From: an uncultured Bacteroidales bacterium | GTDB taxonomy: Bacteria > Bacteroidota > Bacteroidia > Bacteroidales > Bacteroidaceae | Length of the DNA stretch: 35,851 nt | Reading direction: 5' to 3' | Assembly (NCBI GenBank): GCA_902799985.1 | Contig: CADCCR010000030.1 | Span: 1-35,851 of the forward strand | Shown here: positions 26,766 through 33,272 of the stretch, piece by piece | Layout of the letters: every line of letters begins with the position of its first letter | How positions within the stretch are numbered: the stretch's first letter is position 1 | Made by a program: the position numbers and the translations under genes | The notes under the pieces: model-generated | Database searches by the model: none | What the model saw: the letters and a program-made list of their open reading frames with translations, nothing else | What the model was told of the DNA's origin: nothing

Positions 26766-26872
26766 TTTCGAATGTTGAAAGTTTGTATTTGAAAGTTGAA
26801 TCAATCCCTAAACCCTAATCTCTAAACTCTAAACCCTAAACTCTAAACTAACCCCTAACCCCTAACCCCTTG
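26766..26872. repeat. Heptanucleotide tract including telomere-like CCCTAAA/CCCCTAA
   Basis: From 26814 to 26870 the plus strand runs CCCTAAA, CCCTAAT, CTCTAAA, CTCTAAA, CCCTAAA, CTCTAAA, then three CCCCTAA-type words. All have a 7-bp period. Between 26768 and 26805 the words change to TTCAACT/TTCAAAT (minus strand) with the same period. The tract fills the junction of the GT4 and GT2 genes and overlaps both ends. Confidence 0.85.
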
Positions 26873-28128
26873 TAAAGCTCCACATGCTGTCGCGCCACAG
26901 TCGTTTCCTTGTAGGCAGCGGAAGCTTTGCGGAAAGCGGAGTTACGAAGGTCGTGGCTCAGGACAAAGCGGATGCCTTCTGCCAGGTCGGCAGCATCGCG
27001 GTAACGTGCCACATAGCCGTTCAGCTTGTGGTTAATCATCTCGGGGATGCCGCCCACATTGAAGCCCACGCAAGGTGTGCCGCAGCTCATGGCCTCGGCT
27101 ATCGTGTTGGGCAGATTGTCCTGCAGGCTGGGCGTCAGGAAAGCATCGACGGCATTGTACACCAGCGGCATATCCTGCTCGCCGACCGTTCCGAGGCGCG
27201 ACACGCCGAAGCCCTCCGGCAGAGGTATCTCCTCCGACCCTTTGCCCACAATCACGAGGTGCAGGTCCGATACGTCCAGCCTCTCGGGAGAAGACTCATT
27301 GTCTGCTTCCTTCGCGAGGGGAGCAGAGAGAATCTGCAACGCCTCCACCAGGTACCTGATGCCCTTGCGCTCGTCGGTCACATTCTGACTGCAGAAGAGC
27401 AGCAGACGCTTGTCCTTGGGCAAAGAGAGGACCTTGCGGGAGCGCTGCATACTGCGGGGATGGAAGAGGGATGCAGGGACACAGTTGTTGATGTGAACGG
27501 CGTTTGCCGAGGACGCACCTCTGCGTGCCTGTTTGGTTATCCACCCGCTGCAGCCCACAAAGGTCACCGTCCTCATGAAGTACAGCAGCTGCTTGCTTCT
27601 ATATATAATATGAGGTGCTTCGCCCGCCATGATGGGGCAGTGGATGCATTCCTCCTCGGTGCAGTCGCCACGATAATGGCAGACCCCCAGATAGGGCCAC
27701 TCGTCGTGGAGCGTCCACACCACAGGCTTGCCGCTGTCCAGGATGTGGAGGATGTCCATGAGCGACAGCATGCCCTGGTTGACCCAATGCAGATGGATGA
27801 CGTCAGCCTCGCGGAACTCTTTGGTGCGCGTGATGTCGATGCCACAGTCGGCCGTGTCCACTTGCCAAAGTCGGGAGCGGAGGTTCTTCCAACCTCCCTT
27901 GCGGAAGATAATGTGCGGCAATATGAAGACGCGTTCCAGGAACTTCGGAAACTTATTCCCCACCTTGATGACAGACCCGTCGCCTTCCTCTTGGGGAAGG
28001 GCCACATCGCGCACCATCATCTTTGCCTCCACACCGTTTCTCTTGTTGAGGGCATTCATGAGGCGTCGCGCTGCAATGGCACCGCCGCCACATCGTTCGC
28101 TGGTACTGACTAAAAGGACTTTCATCAA
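26848..28128 (-). CDS. Glycosyltransferase family 4
   Basis: 426 residues, GT-B fold, cytoplasmic. The N-terminal domain starts MMKVLLVSTSERCGGGAIAA, a glycine-rich acceptor-side loop. It contains VIHLHWVNQGM and WTLHDEWPYLGVCHY, typical of Bacteroidetes GT4 enzymes, and Cys pairs CTEEECIHC. The donor domain contains LLLFCSQNVTDERKG, LVIVGKG and the E-x7-E segment within LPNTIAEAMSCGTPCVGFNVGG. The final residues KGLGVRG and the stop are coded by the TTAGGGG repeats, so the natural C-terminus has probably been replaced or extended. The linker APLAKEADNESSPER is low in similarity and may be another small insert. It lies between two other glycosyltransferase genes, suggesting a polysaccharide or glycan pathway. 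Confidence 0.88.
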   Translation of the reverse strand: MMKVLLVSTSERCGGGAIAARRLMNALNKRNGVEAKMMVRDVALPQEEGDGSVIKVGNKFPKFLERVFILPHIIFRKGGWKNLRSRLWQVDTADCGIDITRTKEFREADVIHLHWVNQGMLSLMDILHILDSGKPVVWTLHDEWPYLGVCHYRGDCTEEECIHCPIMAGEAPHIIYRSKQLLYFMRTVTFVGCSGWITKQARRGASSANAVHINNCVPASLFHPRSMQRSRKVLSLPKDKRLLLFCSQNVTDERKGIRYLVEALQILSAPLAKEADNESSPERLDVSDLHLVIVGKGSEEIPLPEGFGVSRLGTVGEQDMPLVYNAVDAFLTPSLQDNLPNTIAEAMSCGTPCVGFNVGGIPEMINHKLNGYVARYRDAADLAEGIRFVLSHDLRNSAFRKASAAYKETTVARQHVELYKGLGVRG

Positions 28129-28265
28129 TATTTAACTCGACTTTCGCAAGCTCCGCCTGCTCTGTAGATAGAGGAAGTCAGAAGTAGATAGAGGGAGATA
28201 AAATCTCCAACACATGCGAAACTTGATTAATTAATCTTCTATGCTCAATATTCTTTCTTCAATCT

Positions 28266-29426
28266 TCAATGAAACTCCTCCCTGCCCATCCACTTCTTGA
28301 TGCGGCGGCGGACGGAAGCAAGTATGAAGCGGAAGTTGCCGTAGCGCAGGTTAAGGCAGAGTTCCTCGAACGAGCGTCCCACCTTGACCATCGGGTTCAT
28401 CCATCCCATGATGCGGTAGGCACGGTGGCGATAGGCGACGTGTTCGACGACGTAGGGCGGATGAGCGAGTGAAGAGTGAAGAGTGAAGAGTGAAGAATCA
28501 GAGTTACATTCTCCTGCTGAATGGTTACTATTATTCTTCACTCTTCGTTCTTCACTCTTCACTCCAACCTCTTCACTCTTAACTCTTAACTCTTCACTCT
28601 TCACTCCGAAGGGAAGCTCATAGCGATTCATCGTAAAGATGCGGCGGTAGCCTCGGGGCATGGTCTGGAGCGAGCCGCCGAAGTGTGTGCTGTCGGCCGT
28701 GGCACCAAGGTTGTTGATCATGTTCTTGCGGGGCACGATGGCAAGGCCGTTGGAGAGCAGCATGTGCGACCAGAAGATGGTCTCGTAGTAAGGCCTGCCC
28801 TGCCGGGCGTGTTCACGGTGCTGGCGGCACATGGGCATGAAGTCGTCGCGATAGCCTCGCTCGCGTATCAGTTCCTCGAGCTGCTTCACGCTGGTCGGGT
28901 CGTCGAGCCAGGCATAGTGCTCGTCCCACTTGTCCACGACACGCCGCCACGATGCCCATCCCCAGATGCTGAAGTTCGTGGTGAAGAAATAGTCGCCCTC
29001 CACGTCGGGTGTCTCTTCCTCGATGTTGAAGCCGCACACCATTGTGATGCGCTCGTCGTGCTCGTAGCGGTCGAGCATCTCCTTGCAGAAGGCGAAGAAG
29101 CTGACAGCGGGCACGGAGTCGTCTTCGAGCACCACGCACTTGTCAACCTTGCTGAATGCCCATTTATGCGAGAAGTAGTTGGAGGGGTCGCAGCCGGAGT
29201 TCTTTTCCTGATAGAGCGTCTCCACCTGGCACTCCCAATCGACCTGCGACACCACTTCGCGGCAGGCCATGATGCCTGGCATGTCCTTTTCCGAGCGCGG
29301 ACCGTCCTGATAGAGGAAGAGCCGCGATGGGCGAGCCTTGCGCACCTGTTCAAAGACCTGACTGAGTTGCTGCGGTCTGTTGAAGAACAGAATGAGCACC
29401 GATATATCAACAAGAGCTGACTTCAT
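28266..29426 (-). CDS. Glycosyltransferase (HlpA-like, GT-A fold) with a repeat-coded insert
   Basis: 386 residues resembling Bacteroidetes 'hemolytic protein HlpA-like' glycosyltransferases. It has VLILFFNRPQQLSQVF, LFLYQDGPR, the metal-binding VVLEDDSVP, and FSIWGWASWRRVVDKWD, which is typical of the group. Residues about 275-322 (GVKSEELRVKSEE ... SSLFTLHSSLA) interrupt the conserved stretch between ELPF and HPPYVVEHVAYRHR. They are encoded by 7-bp GAGTGAA repeats at 28466-28608. Without them the protein would be about 338 residues. The acceptor is unknown. A TAnnTTTG box lies only 5 nt before the ATG. It is the first gene of the glycosyltransferase run. Confidence 0.82.
   Translation of the reverse strand: MKSALVDISVLILFFNRPQQLSQVFEQVRKARPSRLFLYQDGPRSEKDMPGIMACREVVSQVDWECQVETLYQEKNSGCDPSNYFSHKWAFSKVDKCVVLEDDSVPAVSFFAFCKEMLDRYEHDERITMVCGFNIEEETPDVEGDYFFTTNFSIWGWASWRRVVDKWDEHYAWLDDPTSVKQLEELIRERGYRDDFMPMCRQHREHARQGRPYYETIFWSHMLLSNGLAIVPRKNMINNLGATADSTHFGGSLQTMPRGYRRIFTMNRYELPFGVKSEELRVKSEEVGVKSEERRVKNNSNHSAGECNSDSSLFTLHSSLAHPPYVVEHVAYRHRAYRIMGWMNPMVKVGRSFEELCLNLRYGNFRFILASVRRRIKKWMGREEFH
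28466..28608. repeat. Heptanucleotide inverted-repeat element inside a glycosyltransferase gene
   Basis: Four AGTGAAG words are followed by AATCAGAGTTACAT, a spacer, then ATTCTTCACTCTTCGTTCTT and further TCTTCAC/TCTTAAC words. The two ends are complementary and could form a long stem. The element keeps the frame open. A relative with the same edges is at 33117-33272. Confidence 0.85.
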
Positions 29427-29431
29427 GCATG

Positions 29432-29439
29432 CAAAGTTA
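29432..29439 (-). promoter_or_regulatory. -7 box next to the HlpA-like gene start
   Basis: The minus strand reads TAACTTTG (TAnnTTTG) with only CATGC between it and the ATG. Transcription would begin at or within a few bases of the start codon, implying a leaderless or nearly leaderless mRNA, unless the true start is further in. Confidence 0.55.
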
Positions 29440-29534
29440 CAACTTTTTTTGGCAATCCTGCCATTTTTTCTCTAATATCTGCATTTTATTTAAAAACAAA
29501 GCGTCAGAATATATACATTATTTAAAAATAATTG

Positions 29535-29542
29535 TAACTTTG
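29535..29542 (+). promoter_or_regulatory. -7 box for the FAS1 lipoprotein gene
   Basis: TAACTTTG on the plus strand, 132 nt upstream of the ATG at 29675. This gives a leader of about 125 nt. The intervening 29440-29534 stretch is AT-rich and forms a divergent promoter region with the minus-strand box at 29432. Confidence 0.6.
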
Positions 29543-29641
29543 CACACACATCGTGCAAAGTCGGCTGTCGGGCAACGACACGAAGGCAACACGATGAGAC
29601 TGAAACCAACAGACCTATTAACCAGAGATACCATGTAGGAA

Positions 29642-29655
29642 AACACCGGTGTTTC
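29642..29655. promoter_or_regulatory. Perfect 14-bp palindrome in the FAS1 leader
   Basis: AAACACCGGTGTTT is its own reverse complement and lies 19 nt before the ATG, within the transcribed leader. It directly follows a possible 14-codon leader ORF (29594-29638, MRLKPTDLLTRDTM). It could be an operator or a hairpin that affects translation. Confidence 0.35.
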
Positions 29656-29674
29656 AATATTCTTATGTTTCTTA

Positions 29675-31855
29675 ATGAACAGACTTTTTTGGATTGCTGC
29701 CATCCTCTTCACCTTGGCAAGCTGCACGGAACAAATTGACACGTCCTCGAGATACGTGTTCACAGACAAGACCATCACGCAATATCTCGAAGGGAAAGAC
29801 TACTACAGCGAGTATATGCGTCTGCTCGGCAAGACGCGCGTCAGCCCTTACTCCGAGACAACGCTGAAGCAACTGCTTTCGGCTCGCGGACACTACACGG
29901 TCTTCGCCCCCACCAACGATGCCATCCAAGCATATCTTGACTCTCTCTTCGCAGGGGGCATCATCAAGGAACCCTCTTGGGAAGGATTCACCGAACAGAG
30001 CGTGCTGGACAGCATCGAGCACGTGATTGTATTCAACAGCATCATAGACCACGGCGACCAATATGCCTACGACATATCCGACTTCCCAGATGACGAGCGT
30101 GAGTTCCGCATGGCAAACATGAACAACCGCAAGTTGCGCGTATTTTACGGCAAGGTCGACCTGGACAGCATCAGCATAGAAGGTGTGGCACCCATCAACA
30201 AGAACAACCGGGGCATCGTCCTGACCAACGGCTTTGTGCATCAGATGGAAGGCGTGATAGCGCCGAGCGACAAGCGGCTTGGCGACATGGTGCGCGAATG
30301 GATACACCAGCCCAATAGCGGCTACAGCGTCATGGCACGCCTCATCATGGCATGCGGGCTGGAGGACACGCTCAATGCCTATCGCGACGAGACCTGGGAG
30401 GAACTATACCTGACCGGAGGCGTCAAGAATTTGCCCAATCATACCTCAGTCGGACAGGCCGGCACCATACCACAGCACCGCTACTTCGGCTTCACCCTCT
30501 TTGCCGAGACCGACCGCTTCTGGGAAGAGACACTCGGGCAGAAGGTCGAGGACATCTCCCCCGACATGGTGCGCGACTTCTTGCAGCAGTCGGGACTCTT
30601 CGACTATATCGAAGGCACAACCTTCGACGACAACTACACCAGCCAGATGAACGTGCTGAACCAGTTCGTCACCTACCACCTGCTGCCGCAGCGCATCGGA
30701 AGGGACAACCTCGTCATACACTACAACGAGCTGGGCTACAACGCCACCTCCTCGAAGACTCCCACCATCCCCATCATGGACTACTACGAAACGATGGGCC
30801 TGCCGCGACTGCTGAAGACCTACGAGAGCCGCGAGTCGGAAGGCATCTACCTGAACCGCTTCCCAAGGCTTAGGAACGGACGCGGACAGTTCGGACCGAC
30901 GCGCGAGAACGTCAACGACTACCACGAGAGCGGCCTCTTCCCGCCGCTGAAGGGCGCCAGCACCACTCCCGACGAGAACCTCGGCATACGTGTGCTCACC
31001 ACCTCGGAAGCTGGGACTGATGCCACCAACATCGCCAACGCCGTTGTCCACCCCATCGGAGGACTGCTCGTCTGCACGGAAAATGTCTGCAACCAGATGG
31101 GAAGCCAACGCATCCGCTTCGACGCCTGCTGCACAATGCCGGAAATGATGAACAACAACATCCGCCAGACGCGAGCCTACTATCCCGACGGAGCAGCCAA
31201 CGTCAGGGCCATTCCTACGAACTACCCGTATCTGGAAAGCGTGGAGATACGCGAGGGGACACAATTCTACTACCTCCAAGGCTATTTGTCCGGCTACCAC
31301 AACCTGCAGGGCGACGAGTTTAACATTATAGGCCAGTACGACTTCACCATGAAATTGCCCCCTGTGCCGCGTGCCGGACAGTATGAAATCCGCTTCGGCG
31401 TGGCAACAGGATCGTATGTGCGTTCCATGGCCCAAGTCTATTTCGGCACCGAACGCGACAAAATGTACGTCACAGGCATCCCAATGGACCTTCGCCTTGG
31501 CGGACTGGAAATGAGGATGCCAGGCGGTATTACTACGCCGTCCAACGTGGGTTGGGAAGCTGACACCGACGACGAGGAATACAACGACCGCGTGACAAAG
31601 GCGATGCGCTCGAAAGGCTTCATGAAGGCTCCCTATTCATGGACTAATGCCAATGGAAGCGGCAACCCGGTACGCACGTTCCACTACATGTCACGGCGTA
31701 TCATCATAAACACCTTCCTGCAACCTCATCAGGACTACTACATTCGCTTCAAGTCTGTTCTCGACGGACAAAGCTATGAGTTCTACATGGACTACTTCGA
31801 GTACGTCGCCAAGGAGGTCTACGACAACCCCGAGGAACAGGAAGACATCTGGTAA
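29675..31855 (+). CDS. Fasciclin (FAS1) domain lipoprotein
   Basis: 726 residues with lipobox LASC (Cys17), so it is predicted to be anchored in the outer membrane or periplasm. A FAS1 domain follows (about 25-205), with the motif HYTVFAPTNDAIQAYL and the closing NRGIVLTNGFVHQMEGVI. A second, weaker FAS1-like unit (about 210-400) contains FTLFAETDRFWEETL and a YNATSSKTPTIPIMDYY stretch. The C-terminal ~300 residues are beta-rich (YYLQGYLSGYHNLQGDEFNI, AGQYEIRFGVATG). Such FAS1 lipoproteins often accompany SusC/SusD pairs in glycan-use loci, but no SusC/SusD is in this window. It is the only clear plus-strand gene and stands alone, with its own promoter and a bidirectional hairpin after it. 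Confidence 0.88.
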   Translation: MNRLFWIAAILFTLASCTEQIDTSSRYVFTDKTITQYLEGKDYYSEYMRLLGKTRVSPYSETTLKQLLSARGHYTVFAPTNDAIQAYLDSLFAGGIIKEPSWEGFTEQSVLDSIEHVIVFNSIIDHGDQYAYDISDFPDDEREFRMANMNNRKLRVFYGKVDLDSISIEGVAPINKNNRGIVLTNGFVHQMEGVIAPSDKRLGDMVREWIHQPNSGYSVMARLIMACGLEDTLNAYRDETWEELYLTGGVKNLPNHTSVGQAGTIPQHRYFGFTLFAETDRFWEETLGQKVEDISPDMVRDFLQQSGLFDYIEGTTFDDNYTSQMNVLNQFVTYHLLPQRIGRDNLVIHYNELGYNATSSKTPTIPIMDYYETMGLPRLLKTYESRESEGIYLNRFPRLRNGRGQFGPTRENVNDYHESGLFPPLKGASTTPDENLGIRVLTTSEAGTDATNIANAVVHPIGGLLVCTENVCNQMGSQRIRFDACCTMPEMMNNNIRQTRAYYPDGAANVRAIPTNYPYLESVEIREGTQFYYLQGYLSGYHNLQGDEFNIIGQYDFTMKLPPVPRAGQYEIRFGVATGSYVRSMAQVYFGTERDKMYVTGIPMDLRLGGLEMRMPGGITTPSNVGWEADTDDEEYNDRVTKAMRSKGFMKAPYSWTNANGSGNPVRTFHYMSRRIIINTFLQPHQDYYIRFKSVLDGQSYEFYMDYFEYVAKEVYDNPEEQEDIW

Positions 31856-31879
31856 CGTGACTTCATTATAGAAACAACG

Positions 31880-32030
31880 GATTAAACGGACTAAACGGAT
31901 TAAATATCTGACCACGAATTGCACGAATCAGCTACACCCCAGATGACAGGGATAATTCGTGCAACTCTTCGCTTCGCTCAGGCGCAGGCGGAAGTATCAG
32001 CTCGACGAAGTCAACGTGCAATTCGTGGTT
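31880..32030. repeat. 9-bp words and an inverted repeat interrupted by a 50-bp insert
   Basis: ACGGATTAA/ACGGACTAA/ACGGATTAA has a 9-bp period. ACCACGAATTGCACGAAT (31911-31928) has its complement split: ATTCGTGCAA at 31955-31964 and CGTGCAATTCGTGGT at 32015-32029. The 50 bp between them are flanked by the 7-bp direct repeat CGTGCAA. Confidence 0.75.
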
Positions 32031-32039
32031 TATTTAATG

Positions 32040-32075
32040 ACAGGGATGTGTCTGTTTCTGGTGACACATCCCTGT
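32040..32075. terminator. Bidirectional stem-loop between convergent genes
   Basis: ACAGGGATGTGTC (32040-32052) pairs perfectly with GACACATCCCTGT (32063-32075) across a 10-nt loop. It is followed on the plus strand by ACTTATTT and on the minus strand by CATTAAAT. Placed between the plus-strand FAS1 gene and the minus-strand aldo/keto reductase gene, it is a plausible shared terminator. Confidence 0.6.
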
Positions 32076-32175
32076 ACTTATTTCAGAAGCGCCCCGTGCT
32101 TATTGCCGAAGCGCCCTATGCTTATTGTCGAAGCGCCCCGTGCTTATTTCAGAAGCGCTGGGCGCTTATTTCGTA
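32076..32175 (+). repeat. 22-bp tandem array, family A, overlapping the 3' end of the aldo/keto reductase gene
   Basis: Four to five units (ACTTATTTCAGAAGCGCC, GTGCTTATTGCCGAAGCGC, ATGCTTATTGTCGAAGCGC, GTGCTTATTTCAGAAGCGC, GCGCTTATTTCG) at 22-bp spacing. Divergence is greater than in the other arrays, mostly in the loop. The last unit contains the stop codon of the gene at 32166. Confidence 0.85.
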
Positions 32176-33116
32176 CACCTGAGGTTCTGGTCGAGCTGAG
32201 CCACGGAGCTGGCGCCGATGAGCACCGAGGTGACGCCTTGCTGGGCGAGCACCCAGCGGAGAGCGGCCTCGCTGGTGGTCTGGCCTTTGGCTTCGGCATC
32301 GGCCTTCAGCTTCAGCACATAGTCCAGAAGTTCGGGCGTCAGGCGATCGGACTTCAGGTTCGTTCCCCTTGCCATGCGCGAGTCGGCGGGGATGCCATTG
32401 AGGTAGCGGTCGGTGAGCAGGCCTTGTGCCAGGGGCGAGAAGGCGATGAAGCCGATGCCCTGCTCGTGGCAGAACTGCAGGATGCCTGTGTCCATGGGCT
32501 TGCGGTCTATCATGTTGAGGCGTCCCTGATAGATGAGCAGGGGCACGTCGTGCTCGCGGAGATACTTCTCGCCGACCTTCAGTTGCTCGAGGGGCCAGTT
32601 GGAGATGCCCGCGTAGAGCGCTTTGCCCTGCCGGACGATGTCGACCAGGGCTTGCAACGTCTCCTCGAGAGGCGTCACGGGGTCGAGCCTGTGGCTGTAG
32701 AAGAGGTCGACGTAATCGAGGTGCATGCGCCTGAGACTCTGGTCGAGGCTTGCCATGAGGTACTTGCGGGAGCCCCAGTTGCCGTAGGGTCCGGGCCACA
32801 TGTCGTAGCCGGCCTTCGAGCTGATGAAGAGCTCGTCGCGGTAGGGACGGAAGTCATCGACCATGAGTCGTCCCATTGTCTCCTCGGCGCTGCCGTATGG
32901 CGGGCCGTAGTTGTTGGCGAGGTCGAAGTGCGTGATGCCGTGGTCGAAGGCGTAGCGTGTGATGGCACGGCTGCGCTCGTAGGGGTCCACGCCGCCGAAG
33001 TTGTGCCAGAAGCCCAAGCTCACCTTGGGCAGCTGCACGCCGCTCCGTCCGCAGCGCTGGTAGAAGTTCTCGTCGTCGTAACGCCGAGGCGAAGGAAGGT
33101 ACTTGTCGGGAACCAT
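32166..33116 (-). CDS. gpr: Aldo/keto reductase, L-glyceraldehyde 3-phosphate reductase (YghZ) type, C-terminally shortened
   Basis: 316 residues, NADPH-dependent aldo/keto reductase of the YghZ subfamily. That subfamily reduces L-glyceraldehyde 3-phosphate and other aldehydes such as methylglyoxal. Shared blocks include SLGFWHNFGGVDPYE, THFDLANNYGPPYGSAEE and SSKAGYDMWPGPYG. The catalytic tetrad is D65, Y70, K101 and H142. The cofactor end VLIGASSVAQLDQNL is present, but the protein stops five residues later. The E. coli member (346 residues) continues with a helix of about 30 residues. The stop TAA lies in a 22-bp repeat unit (ACGAAATAAGCGCCC), so the natural C-terminus seems to have been lost to the array. 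Start ATG 33114-33116 fits the family. Confidence 0.9.
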   Translation of the reverse strand: MVPDKYLPSPRRYDDENFYQRCGRSGVQLPKVSLGFWHNFGGVDPYERSRAITRYAFDHGITHFDLANNYGPPYGSAEETMGRLMVDDFRPYRDELFISSKAGYDMWPGPYGNWGSRKYLMASLDQSLRRMHLDYVDLFYSHRLDPVTPLEETLQALVDIVRQGKALYAGISNWPLEQLKVGEKYLREHDVPLLIYQGRLNMIDRKPMDTGILQFCHEQGIGFIAFSPLAQGLLTDRYLNGIPADSRMARGTNLKSDRLTPELLDYVLKLKADAEAKGQTTSEAALRWVLAQQGVTSVLIGASSVAQLDQNLRCTK

Positions 33117-33272
33117 AGTTTAAGTGAAGAGTGAAGAGTGAAGAGTGAAGAATAAGAGTTTCTTTTTAAGTGAGGAGTGAAGAACGAAGAGTGAAGAGTG
33201 AAGAATAAGAGTTACATCCGGGCCCAAAGAAACTTTGATTCTTCACTCTTCACTCTTCGTTCTTCACTCGAT
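33117..33272. repeat. Heptanucleotide inverted-repeat element between GH97 and the aldo/keto reductase
   Basis: AGTGAAG words, AATAAGAGTTTC, more AGTGAAG words, then AATAAGAGTTACAT, a short spacer and ATTCTTCACTCTTCACTCTT followed by CGTTCTTCACTCG. The edges match the element inside the glycosyltransferase at 28466. The right end overlaps the GH97 stop codon (33264). Confidence 0.85.

Noticed and set aside
26814..26870. Genuine telomere or linear replicon end
   Set aside because: The tract is internal, short and degenerate, and lies within a gene run; the flanking genes continue on both sides.
28129..28265. Promoter or small gene between the HlpA-like and GT4 genes
   Set aside because: Only AT-rich sequence, GTAGATAGAGG duplications and TCTTCAA 7-bp words; no TAnnTTTG box or credible ORF was found.
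29594..29638. Small ORF MRLKPTDLLTRDTM as a gene
   Set aside because: Only 14 codons without supporting homology; mentioned as a possible leader peptide only.
32159..33134. Plus-strand ORF over the aldo/keto reductase
   Set aside because: Shadow of the minus-strand enzyme, which has the complete catalytic tetrad; the beginning of the ORF is repeat DNA.
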